Source of the DNA: Pseudomonas sp. Choline-02u-1
Lineage (GTDB): Bacteria > Pseudomonadota > Gammaproteobacteria > Pseudomonadales > Pseudomonadaceae
Length of the DNA: 64,000 nucleotides
Assembly: GCF_002836515.1 (NCBI RefSeq)
Contig: NZ_PJBC01000064.1
Coordinates: forward strand, 1-64,000
Reading direction: 5' to 3'
Shown here: positions 8,113 through 15,870 of the stretch, one piece after another
Layout of the letters: each line of letters begins with the position of its first letter
Position numbering within the stretch: position 1 is the stretch's first letter
Notes under the pieces: generated by a model
The model's database searches: none
The model's input: the letters and a program-made list of their open reading frames with translations, nothing else
Told to the model about the DNA's origin: nothing
Translations under genes and position numbers: made by a program

Positions 8113-9453
8113 TCAAGGCTTGCGCTTGCGCGGCCCGGTATTGAACACCGGCACTTTGCGCACCGGCTTGATCGACGGCTCCGGTGCCGAGGTCTCGCCG
8201 CTGTCGACCCACTTGCCCAGATTGCGTTTTCCACCGCCACCGCCCGAGGCTTTCGGCTTCTTCGGTTTTTTCGGCTTCTTGATCACCTGACCACTGGCAT
8301 CGGTGTCCGGCACGCGGTGCTCGGGCTCGAAATCCGGTTCGTTCTGGCGCTTCAAGGTCTGACGGGTGAGCATTTCGATTGCCGAGAGCATGTTCACTTC
8401 ATCGGCACATACCAGCGAAATCGCCTCACCGGTGGCACCCGCGCGGCCAGTGCGGCCGATGCGGTGAATGTAATCCTCGGCGACGATCGGCAGATCGAAG
8501 TTGACCACCAGCGGCAGGTCTTCGATATCCAGACCACGGGCGGCGACGTCGGTCGCGACGAGAATCTGCACTTCACTGAGTTTGAACCGGTCCAGCGCGC
8601 GCTGGCGGGTCGCCTGCGGTTTGTCGCCATGGATGCCGTCAGCATTCACACCGAGGCCCTGAAGTTTTTCCACCAGCGCATCGACGCCATTGCGGGTCTT
8701 GGCGAACACCAGCACCTGCTTCCACTTGTTCTTGCGCATCAGGTGCACGAACAGTTCGGCCTTGCGTTTCTTGTCTACAGTGACGATCCACTGCTTGACC
8801 GTGTTGGCAGCGACGTTACGCGGGCTGACTTCGACGCTTAAAGGATCGTTGAGCATCTGCCCGGCCAGCAGGCGAATGTCATCGGAGAATGTCGCCGAGA
8901 ACAACAGGGTCTGGCGCTTTTTCGGCAGCATGCGGTAAATGTTCGCCAGTTCTTCGGAGAAGCCCAGGTCGAGCATACGATCGGCTTCATCCAGCACCAG
9001 CGTTTGCAGCTGATTGAGTTTCAGCGCGTTCTGGCGGAACAGGTCGATCAAGCGACCGGGCGTGGCGACCAGCACATCGACGCCGCCGCGCAGCTTCATC
9101 ATCTGCGGATTGATGCTGACACCGCCGTACACCGCATAAGTGCGCAGCGGCAGATTTTCCGCGTATTGGCGCACGGCTTCGTGAACCTGCTCGGCCAGCT
9201 CGCGGGTCGGCACCAGAATCAGCGCACGCGCCGAGTTGGCGGTGACTTTCGGCCCTTCCATGGCCAGCAACTGCAGCAGCGGCAAGGCGAAACCGGCGGT
9301 TTTGCCGGTGCCGGTCTGGGCCGCTGCCATCAGGTCGCGACCGGCCAGCACCGCCGGAATGGCTTGCGCCTGCACCGGCGTCGGGGTCTGGTAGCCGAGC
9401 GTCTCGAGGGAGCGCAGCAAGGGTTCGATCAGGCCAAGGGAGGCGAAAGTCAT
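8113..9453 (-). CDS. rhlE: DEAD-box ATP-dependent RNA helicase, RhlE type
   Basis: A 446-residue DEAD-box helicase that unwinds short RNA duplexes in the cytosol, probably in ribosome assembly or mRNA turnover. Motifs in order: the Q motif before residue 30, Walker A AQTGTGKT at 45-52, PTRELA, DEAD at 155-158, SAT, and the HRIGRTGRAG motif VI near 340. After the helicase core comes a short basic tail (KKPKKPKKPK plus a glycine run), typical of RhlE-like proteins that bind rRNA. The ATG at 9453 (MTFASLGL) was chosen; a 12-residue in-frame extension has no family resemblance. Which of the several pseudomonad RhlE paralogues this is cannot be decided. Confidence 0.88.
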   Translation of the reverse strand: MTFASLGLIEPLLRSLETLGYQTPTPVQAQAIPAVLAGRDLMAAAQTGTGKTAGFALPLLQLLAMEGPKVTANSARALILVPTRELAEQVHEAVRQYAENLPLRTYAVYGGVSINPQMMKLRGGVDVLVATPGRLIDLFRQNALKLNQLQTLVLDEADRMLDLGFSEELANIYRMLPKKRQTLLFSATFSDDIRLLAGQMLNDPLSVEVSPRNVAANTVKQWIVTVDKKRKAELFVHLMRKNKWKQVLVFAKTRNGVDALVEKLQGLGVNADGIHGDKPQATRQRALDRFKLSEVQILVATDVAARGLDIEDLPLVVNFDLPIVAEDYIHRIGRTGRAGATGEAISLVCADEVNMLSAIEMLTRQTLKRQNEPDFEPEHRVPDTDASGQVIKKPKKPKKPKASGGGGGKRNLGKWVDSGETSAPEPSIKPVRKVPVFNTGPRKRKP

Positions 9454-9505
9454 GGGAGTACCGTAGGAAAAAATGACGCGGGGATGCAATGCCGCGCAGT
9501 TTACC

Positions 9506-10441
9506 CTAATTCGTACGCGCTTCCGTCGGAACGGCTTTCGCTTCCGCCTGTGTCTGCTGCGCGGGACGGCGCCACTGCGGCAGGCTGATCAGCAGCACCG
9601 CGCTGATGATCACCAGCATCGCCAGCGCTTCTTCGATGCCGATGGTCTCGCCAACAAACACCACGCCAAGCAATACCGCCACCGCCGGGTTGACGTAGGC
9701 ATAACTGGTCGCTGCCGCCGGGCGCACGTGTTTGAGCAGATACATGTAGGAATTGAAGGCGATGATCGAGCCAAAGAAAATCAGATAGGCCAGCGCCAGC
9801 CAGCCTTCGATCGGCGGCAGCGCTTGCAGGTGCTCGCCGCTCAGCGCACTGCCGATCAGCAAGACCACGCCGCCAACGAGCATTTCCAGGGCGCTGGCCA
9901 TCGCCCCCGCCGGCAACGGCAGGTATTTGCTCCACACCGAGCCGAACGCCCAGCTCGCCGCCGCGAAAATCAGCAACGCTGCGCCGAGCGGGCTCGATTG
10001 CAGGTTGGAGCCCATGTTGAGCATGGCGATGCCGAAAATGCCCAGCGCGACCCCGGCCCATTCCAGCCGCGTATTGCGTGCGCCCCAGAAGTAACCGAAC
10101 AACAAGGTGAACAGTGGCACTGTCGCCACCGCCAGGGCCGCAACGCCGGAGGCCACGCCAGTGTGCTCGGCGACGCTGACCGCGCCATTACCGAAACTGA
10201 GCAGCAGAATGCCGACCAGCCCAGCCGCTTTCCACTGCGCCCAGGTCGGCGCCGGAGCCCCACGCCAGCGCAGCCAGGCGTACATCAAGCTGCCCGCAAT
10301 GACGAAGCGCACCCCGGCCAGCAACAGCGGCGGCCAATATTCGACGCCGATGCGAATCACCAGATAGGTCGACCCCCAAATAACGTACAACGCAAAAAAC
10401 GCGGCGATCAACGGCAGGGAAAAACGGCGCAAAGCAGACAT
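9506..10441 (-). CDS. yedA: EamA-family drug/metabolite exporter, YedA type
   Basis: A 311-residue DMT transporter with ten predicted membrane helices and two EamA repeats. The WGSTYLVIR and FGNGAVSVAEH segments are characteristic of the YedA/RhaT-like branch. The start at 10441 (MSALRRFSLP) gives a short cytoplasmic N-terminus before helix 1; longer in-frame forms run back into the REP repeat and were rejected. The C-terminal tail of about 20 residues is polar and probably cytosolic. The transported compound is unknown. Confidence 0.8.
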   Translation of the reverse strand: MSALRRFSLPLIAAFFALYVIWGSTYLVIRIGVEYWPPLLLAGVRFVIAGSLMYAWLRWRGAPAPTWAQWKAAGLVGILLLSFGNGAVSVAEHTGVASGVAALAVATVPLFTLLFGYFWGARNTRLEWAGVALGIFGIAMLNMGSNLQSSPLGAALLIFAAASWAFGSVWSKYLPLPAGAMASALEMLVGGVVLLIGSALSGEHLQALPPIEGWLALAYLIFFGSIIAFNSYMYLLKHVRPAAATSYAYVNPAVAVLLGVVFVGETIGIEEALAMLVIISAVLLISLPQWRRPAQQTQAEAKAVPTEARTN

Positions 10442-10560
10442 GGGCGGCTCGACAGTCAGATTTCTGTGGAGGTTTATTCTAGAAAGGCTGTCACGCAAAA
10501 ATAAGTTACAAAACCGGTTTATCACGCCGGTACACTTTTGCATCAAAGACATCCATCTTG

Positions 10561-10672
10561 GATCGTTCCCACGCTCCGCGTGGGAATGCCTCAACGGACG
10601 CTCTGCGTTCGGCTTTGAAAGGGACGCGGAGCGTCCCGGGCTTCATTCCCACGCAGAGCGTGGGAACGATCA
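10561..10672. repeat. REP-like inverted repeat (GATCGTTCCCACGC family)
   Basis: Outer arms GATCGTTCCCACGC and GCGTGGGAACGATC, with a second inner inverted repeat built on GGACGC/GCGTCC, so the whole 112 bases can fold into a long nested hairpin. A shorter single-hairpin relative is at 32368. It lies between a minus-strand exporter start and the 3' end of the exonuclease gene. Confidence 0.75.
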
Positions 10673-10688
10673 GTCGGAGTGCCTGGAA

Positions 10689-11315
10689 TCAGCGGTAACG
10701 CTGCAGGTGTTCACCCATTTTAGCCGCAGGGACTTTCTGCAATTTGCACAGCAGGTCGTGATTCAGTTCGCGCACGCCATGCTTGCCCCGCAACTCTTGC
10801 GCCAGATGCGCCATCAGATTGGCCGCCATCTCCGCATCGGCCATGGCCCGGTGAGCCTGGCCGGTATGCGGCAACTGCGCGAAAGTGGTAAGCGTGCCGA
10901 GCTTGTGATTTGGCGCAGCGGGCATCAGCCGCCGCGCCAGCAGCAGCGAACAGGCGAAATTCTGCAGGCGCGTGCGCTTGATCCGGCCCAGTTCGAAATC
11001 CCAGAACTTCTGGTCGAACGAGGCGTTGTGCGCCAGCAGCGGCGTGCAGCCGACGAATTCGTTGACCTCCTCCATCACCCGCTCGGCTGGCGGCGCGGTG
11101 CGCAGCATGGCGTTGCTGATGCCGGTCAGTTGTTCGATGAACGCGGGGACGCGCACGCCGGCGTTCATCAGGCTCTGGTAACGCTCGACGATGCGGCCGT
11201 TCTCCAGCATGACCACGGCAATCTCCGTGGCGCGGCAGCTGCTGTTCGGCGACAGGCCAGTGGTTTCAAAGTCGATGACTGCAATGCGTTCCAAACCGGG
11301 AGGTACTCCGTTCAA
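10689..11315 (-). CDS. DEDDh 3'-5' exonuclease (DnaQ-like)
   Basis: A 208-residue proofreading-type exonuclease. All acidic residues are visible: the DFETTG motif (Exo I), AHNASFDQKF (Exo II) and HRAMADAE (Exo III with the catalytic His). It has no polymerase or UvrC domain attached, so it is a stand-alone nuclease, likely acting in repair or RNA trimming. No ATG is available upstream of Exo I; the start is a TTG, either at 11315 or at 11294. It follows the NYN gene by 14 bases on the same strand, suggesting a two-gene operon of nuclease-fold proteins. Confidence 0.85.
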   Translation of the reverse strand: MNGVPPGLERIAVIDFETTGLSPNSSCRATEIAVVMLENGRIVERYQSLMNAGVRVPAFIEQLTGISNAMLRTAPPAERVMEEVNEFVGCTPLLAHNASFDQKFWDFELGRIKRTRLQNFACSLLLARRLMPAAPNHKLGTLTTFAQLPHTGQAHRAMADAEMAANLMAHLAQELRGKHGVRELNHDLLCKLQKVPAAKMGEHLQRYR

Positions 11316-11329
11316 ATCTTCTATTCAGC

Positions 11330-11809
11330 TCAGCTCTTGAGCAACAGCGCGCCTTCGATCGGCACGTAGCGGCTGGCGGCGCGGATCAGCGAGTTGGCGG
11401 TAAGCCCAGGCACGCCATAAGCCACCGCTTGCACGCCGTGTTTGTTGATGATGCGTTCGAGCAGCATGTCGAAATCGCCGTCACCGGAGGCCAGCACCAC
11501 TTCGTCGACATGGTCGGCGGCGTCCATGATGTCCAGGGTAATGCCTACGTCCCAGTCGCCCTTGGCCGAGCCGTCGCTGCGCTGGATGTAAGGCTTGAGC
11601 TTCACGGTGAAACCGAGGTTGCGCAGGATCTGTTGAAACTGCTGCTGCTTGCTGTCGCCTCGGTCGATGGCGTAGGCATAGGCCTCGACGATCTGCCCGT
11701 TCTTGCTGATGTCCGCCCACAGTGCGGCGTAGTTGAAGTGGCAACCATAGGCCTGACGCACGGTGTAGTAGAGGTTCTGCACATCGGCGAACACTGCGAT
11801 TTTTTTCAC
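11330..11809 (-). CDS. NYN domain protein (LabA/DUF88-like)
   Basis: A 159-residue single-domain NYN (PIN-like) protein. The acidic metal site is visible in FADVQNLYY (Asp9), GDWDVGITLD and SGDGDFD, the pattern expected of a metal-dependent RNase fold. Start is GTG at 11809 with an AGGAAC ribosome binding site just upstream. It is the first gene of a probable pair with the downstream DEDDh exonuclease. Bacterial DUF88 proteins have few characterised substrates, so RNase activity is inference. Confidence 0.8.
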   Translation of the reverse strand: MKKIAVFADVQNLYYTVRQAYGCHFNYAALWADISKNGQIVEAYAYAIDRGDSKQQQFQQILRNLGFTVKLKPYIQRSDGSAKGDWDVGITLDIMDAADHVDEVVLASGDGDFDMLLERIINKHGVQAVAYGVPGLTANSLIRAASRYVPIEGALLLKS

Positions 11810-11913
11810 CGGAGTTCCTGTGGGTGCGCGAGCGCACGAAGCGGGGTCAGGCGATCAGGCCCGAAAAAGGCGCTCAGTATGCCAGCCCGAAGGAGGGTTC
11901 CGCGAATAATCGG

Positions 11914-11935
11914 CCCGGAGCCCCGCAGGGCTCCG
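11914..11935 (-). terminator. GC-rich hairpin after the DUF2076 gene
   Basis: Perfect 9-bp arms CCGGAGCCC and GGGCTCCGG with a 4-base loop, 14 bases past the stop of the DUF2076 gene on its strand. It lacks a U-run, so it is a transcript-stabilising hairpin or a weak terminator rather than a typical intrinsic one. Confidence 0.45.
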
Positions 11936-11948
11936 GACGAATGGTGAA

Positions 11949-12710
11949 TCAGACGAAGGAGTCGTCGTCATCGAAGAACGACGAATTGTCGCTGCTGTAA
12001 TCGGCGTCGCTGAAACCGCCCTGGTCATTGCCGGAAAAGCCGTTGTCCGCCACACGTTGATCATCGCCCCAGCCATTGCTGCTCTGGTCGGCGACCTGCG
12101 CCGGTTCTTCCTTGATGACCTCGACGATTTCTGCAGGTGCTTGGTTGTGATTGAACAGGCTGCTGATGCCCTGCGCCAGCATCACGCCACCGGCCACGCC
12201 GGCGGCGGTTTTCAGCGCGCCGCCGAGGAAGCTGTTGCCGGCCGCCGGAGCCGCCTGCTGCGCGTAGCTGGATGGCGCCGTGCCGAAACTCTGCTGCGGT
12301 GCCGGCGCTTGGTAGCTCTGTTGTGGGGCCGGTTCACGCCAGCCGCCAGTGGAGGACGGCGCGGCGTTCTGGCTCGGCGCCGGACGCGAATTGCCGCCGC
12401 CAAAAATGCTCGACAAGAAGCCACCGCCAGCGCTTGCTGCCGGTGCGCCATTCTGGGCCTTGGCCGCTTGCAGCTCGGCCTGCAGACGCTGGACTTGCTG
12501 GGTCAGCTGCTTGTTCTGCTCGTCGAGGCTTTTCAGCGCGGCCTCTTGCACCAGAATCGCCTGGGTCATGAAATAGCCTGCCGCCGGTTGGCGCGTCAGG
12601 TGTTCCTTGATCCGCGCCTCGGCCTGTGCGTCGCGCGGGGCTGCCTCCGTTTCGGCCTGTTGCAGCCGGGAAAACAGTCCATCGATCAGGGTTTGCTCTT
12701 CGCTGTTCAT
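11949..12710 (-). CDS. DUF2076 domain protein
   Basis: A 253-residue protein matching DUF2076: an N-terminal EEQTLIDGLFSRLQQAE helix, a coiled-coil region (about residues 55-80, QLTQQVQRLQAELQ), a proline/alanine/glutamine-rich low-complexity middle, a hydrophobic glycine-rich stretch GGVMLAQGISSLF near 180 and an acidic Ser/Asp-rich C-terminus ending in a DDDD run. Such proteins are annotated as periplasmic ligand-binding sensors without direct evidence. The start at 12710 fits the domain start. It is monocistronic, divergent from the YciC-like gene. Confidence 0.8.
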   Translation of the reverse strand: MNSEEQTLIDGLFSRLQQAETEAAPRDAQAEARIKEHLTRQPAAGYFMTQAILVQEAALKSLDEQNKQLTQQVQRLQAELQAAKAQNGAPAASAGGGFLSSIFGGGNSRPAPSQNAAPSSTGGWREPAPQQSYQAPAPQQSFGTAPSSYAQQAAPAAGNSFLGGALKTAAGVAGGVMLAQGISSLFNHNQAPAEIVEVIKEEPAQVADQSSNGWGDDQRVADNGFSGNDQGGFSDADYSSDNSSFFDDDDSFV

Positions 12711-12887
12711 GGCGACCTCGTAGATTGCCGGTAATAACGTGCCCGCGCCCACTCCGGGCGCGGTGCTCTCCTGTAATGGAGACAGTGACAAAACGTTTCA
12801 ATGACCTTTACCGAATGTTTACGTTTGTGTCGGCCCGCGTTGCATCGGTTAAAGTGAGCCACTGTTTTCGACCTGCGATACCGACTG

Positions 12888-13562
12888 ATGAATGCCCTCG
12901 AAGTACTGCGCGACTCTTTGTATTTTTTCAAACGCCATTTGGGCAGCATCGTGCAGTTGTGCCTGCCATTGGTGATCGTCGAAGCCTTCCTGCAGCAGGC
13001 AGTCGATCACGCCACCGGGCCGGACACCTTTGCCGGGGTGAGCATCATCGTCGGCCTGCTGGTATATCCGCTGTACACCGCCGCGCTGATCCTGTTTCTC
13101 GATGCGCGCAGCCGTGGCGAGTCGCCGCGCAACCGCGACCTGCTGGCGATGGCGGCAACCCTGTGGCCGCGCTTCGCTGTGCTGACCGCCCTCAATACCT
13201 TGCTGATTCTGCTCGGCCTGTCGCTGTACTTCCTGCCGGGCCTGATGCTGATGGTCATGCTCGCCTTCGCTGAATATCTGCTGGTGCTGCGCGGTCTCGG
13301 GCCGTTGCAGGCAATGAAGGAAAGCCTGCGTCTGACCCGTGGGCATTTCTGGCGGATCCTGCTGTGCATTCTCTGTGTGATGACGCCGTTGTGGCTGCTC
13401 AAAGGCGCGACGCTGGCGGTGTACCCAGAGCCACAGAATCCATTGATCGCCGGGCTGATCGACAGCGCCCACAGCTTCCTGCAACTGTTCACCAGCGTGG
13501 TGCTGTTCCGCCTGTTCATGCTGATCAGCGAATTGCCTGACAAACGTAACGGAGCGGTCTGA
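12888..13562 (+). CDS. YciC-family membrane protein
   Basis: A 224-residue inner-membrane protein with about five to six hydrophobic helices and a short cytoplasmic N-terminus. The overall pattern, including the ALRG/GPLQAMKESLRLTRGHFWR loop in mid-protein, matches the YciC (UPF0259) family of unknown function. It is followed 75 bases later by a phosphatase/nuclease-fold gene on the same strand. Confidence 0.75.
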   Translation: MNALEVLRDSLYFFKRHLGSIVQLCLPLVIVEAFLQQAVDHATGPDTFAGVSIIVGLLVYPLYTAALILFLDARSRGESPRNRDLLAMAATLWPRFAVLTALNTLLILLGLSLYFLPGLMLMVMLAFAEYLLVLRGLGPLQAMKESLRLTRGHFWRILLCILCVMTPLWLLKGATLAVYPEPQNPLIAGLIDSAHSFLQLFTSVVLFRLFMLISELPDKRNGAV

Positions 13563-13637
13563 CCGCGCCATGCTTGGGCTTCGTTGCTGCCGTCAGGTAT
13601 GCTCGGGGCCACTTTCTGTAACGCTATAAGCCGAGCC

Positions 13638-14717
13638 ATGACCCGTCTGCTGCGCTACACCCTGCTCCTCGTCATCCTCGCCGTCGTCCTGTTCGGCGTG
13701 CTGCTGTTCAGCCTGACCTGGCGCCCCGACGCTCGCGAAACCCTGCCGGTCAGTTGCGGCACCACCGCGCCGACGCTGGTGCCCGGGCAAGCGCTGAAAG
13801 TCATGACCTGGAACGTGCAGTTCCTCGCCGGCAAGCGTTACGTGTTCTGGAATGATCTGGCTCAGGGCGACGACGAAGCGCCGACCCCGGAAGACATGGC
13901 GTTCAGCCTCGACGAAGTGGCGCGGGTCATCCGTGACGAACAACCCGATGTGGTGCTGTTGCAGGAGCTCGACGACGGCGCCAAGGCCAGCGATTACCAG
14001 AACCAGCTCAAGTTGTTGCAGGAGCGCGTCGCCGACCTGTACCCGTGCAGCACCAGCGCGTTCGACTGGAAGGCCGATTTCGTCCCTGAACCCCACATCT
14101 ACGGCAGCGTCGGCCGCCAACTCGCCACGTTGAGCCGCTATCGCATCGAACACGCCGAACGTCTGCAGCTGCCCGTCGCCCCGAGCAACTTCATCAGCCG
14201 CCAGTTCCAGCCCAAAGACGCCTTGCTCGCAGTCAAACTGCCGCTCAGCGATGGCGGACAACTGACCGTGTTCAACACTCACCTGCAACGCGACAGCCAG
14301 GCGGACGGTAACGTGCAGGCGCAAGTCGCTGCGGTGGCTAAAGTGCTCGACAAGTATGAAAGCCAAGGCCTGCCCTGGCTGATCGGTGGCGATTTCAATC
14401 TGTTGCCGCTCGGCCAGTACCGTCGCCTGCCCGTCGAGCGACGCACGCCCTACTCCGCCGACAGCGAACTGCATCTGCTGTGGGACAAATACCCGATGAT
14501 CCCGACCAATAACGAAGCCGGCGGCATCGACCGGGCCAAATGGCTGACCCATTACCCCAACGACCCCGGCCTCAACGGCCCGGATCGCACCGTCGATTAT
14601 CTGTTCCACAGCCCGAAGCTCAAGCGCGTGCAAGCGCAGGTGCGGCAGGACGATACGTTGCGCATCTCCGATCACTTGCCGGTGATCGCGCGGTTCCTGC
14701 TACCCGCTGCGCCGTAA
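13638..14717 (+). CDS. Endonuclease/exonuclease/phosphatase family protein
   Basis: A 359-residue EEP-fold hydrolase with an N-terminal membrane anchor or uncleaved signal (residues 5-27). Fold motifs: TWNVQFLAG with the first Asn, LLQELDD with the metal-binding Glu, FNTHLQ, GGDFNLLP and the C-terminal SDHLPV catalytic His pair. It could cleave phosphodiesters of lipid, nucleotide or nucleic acid; sphingomyelinase-like annotation is common for such proteins but not provable here. The ATG at 13638 was chosen as it sits directly before the hydrophobic segment. It converges on a lipoprotein gene 11 bases away. Confidence 0.8.
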   Translation: MTRLLRYTLLLVILAVVLFGVLLFSLTWRPDARETLPVSCGTTAPTLVPGQALKVMTWNVQFLAGKRYVFWNDLAQGDDEAPTPEDMAFSLDEVARVIRDEQPDVVLLQELDDGAKASDYQNQLKLLQERVADLYPCSTSAFDWKADFVPEPHIYGSVGRQLATLSRYRIEHAERLQLPVAPSNFISRQFQPKDALLAVKLPLSDGGQLTVFNTHLQRDSQADGNVQAQVAAVAKVLDKYESQGLPWLIGGDFNLLPLGQYRRLPVERRTPYSADSELHLLWDKYPMIPTNNEAGGIDRAKWLTHYPNDPGLNGPDRTVDYLFHSPKLKRVQAQVRQDDTLRISDHLPVIARFLLPAAP

Positions 14718-14728
14718 GCGTTTTGCCC

Positions 14729-15154
14729 TTATAAACCGGGCGGAACGTAACCCGGAACATAGCGAACGTTAGCGCACTTGCCGTGCAGTATCCGCCCGTC
14801 TTCGATCAGGAACTGGGCGATCTTCTTCTGCTGATTGATCTTCGCCTGCAACTTGCAGGTAGAACTGTGGCCGACCTGTTGGTAGTGCTCGGTGTAGACC
14901 ATGCCATTGCCGGTATGGGTCATCGAAGTGCCGGCCGCTTCGGTGGAACTCCAGCTCGCGGACTTGTGCCAGGTCAGCACGGCCAAGGGTTCGCCGTTCG
15001 GGCCGGTTTCCTTTCCCATCGAATCGGGTGTGCCGAACAGGTCCAGTGCTTCCTGGAGATCGCGGCCTTCCCAGCGGCTCTGCGCAATGGTCGAACAGCC
15101 GCTCAAGAGTAGACCAGCCAACAGGGTTGCCAGCCACAAACGTGTGTAAGTCAT
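14729..15154 (-). CDS. Small lipoprotein of unknown function
   Basis: A 141-residue lipoprotein with a signal peptide and lipobox LLSGC (lipid-anchored Cys20). The mature part starts with a SmpA/BamE-like pattern (LQEALDLFGTPDS) and includes a TWHKSASW strand and a CKLQAKIN segment, so a BamE-like small beta-alpha fold is possible but unproven. It lies 13 bases downstream of another secreted protein on the same strand, suggesting a two-gene operon. Confidence 0.75.
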   Translation of the reverse strand: MTYTRLWLATLLAGLLLSGCSTIAQSRWEGRDLQEALDLFGTPDSMGKETGPNGEPLAVLTWHKSASWSSTEAAGTSMTHTGNGMVYTEHYQQVGHSSTCKLQAKINQQKKIAQFLIEDGRILHGKCANVRYVPGYVPPGL

Positions 15155-15167
15155 TGGAGTCCCCGGC

Positions 15168-15740
15168 TTATTTCTTGAGTTCGAGCAGGCTGTCGATGTT
15201 GTCCATCATCTGGCTCTTTTGCTGAATCGGCGCGAGCTTGAAGAACATCTGCTGCAGCATCTCGATCATTTGCAGGTATTCCATCTTGCCCACGGCGGCC
15301 ATGTCGTTTTTGGCACGACTGCCCGGTGCGCAGGCAAACTTCAGCGCTTGCTGGACCCAGAACTCTTTCGGGGTCTGCCACTGATTGGCAACTTTCAGAT
15401 GACGCATGGTGTAAGCGAGACGCTCGATGGACTGGCCATTGATAAAACGTACCTTGCCCGTAGCGCATTGGGCTTCGAGGTTATAAACGTCGATCATCGG
15501 TTTGCCGGGCTCTTCATACACCAGGGTCACCGCGACCATGGTCGCGCCTTTGGTTTTCTGCGAAGGCACTACTGAGGTGGCATCGGCGACGTACATGATG
15601 TTTTTCTGGGGCACGCCGTTGCCGTAGATCATCCACCAGTCGCCAATCGGGTTGGCTTCTTCGGCCATGGCTGAACTGGAGGCGGCCAATAGCGCAGCCG
15701 ACAAGAAGATCAACTTCTTGAACTTGAAGAAAGAGGTCAT
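15168..15740 (-). CDS. Secreted hypothetical protein
   Basis: A 190-residue protein with a cleavable signal peptide (hydrophobic residues 10-20, SAMA cleavage near 25). The mature part contains two cysteines that could pair (QCATGK and FACAPG) and an MEYLQMIEMLQQMFFKL amphipathic helix near the C-terminus. No family was recognised. Start at 15740 is fixed by the signal peptide; the in-frame upstream extension is not protein-like. First gene of a probable pair with the lipoprotein at 14729. Confidence 0.7.
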   Translation of the reverse strand: MTSFFKFKKLIFLSAALLAASSSAMAEEANPIGDWWMIYGNGVPQKNIMYVADATSVVPSQKTKGATMVAVTLVYEEPGKPMIDVYNLEAQCATGKVRFINGQSIERLAYTMRHLKVANQWQTPKEFWVQQALKFACAPGSRAKNDMAAVGKMEYLQMIEMLQQMFFKLAPIQQKSQMMDNIDSLLELKK

Positions 15741-15870
15741 GGGCAGTTCCGTTCCTTGGGCACAAGTTGTCAGGCAACAAGGCTTGTTATTGTTCAGGCG
15801 GCGATTCTGCGAGCCTGAACAACCAAGGGCAATTAGCACGGATGGGCTAATGGCGCGCTGCCATTGCCGG

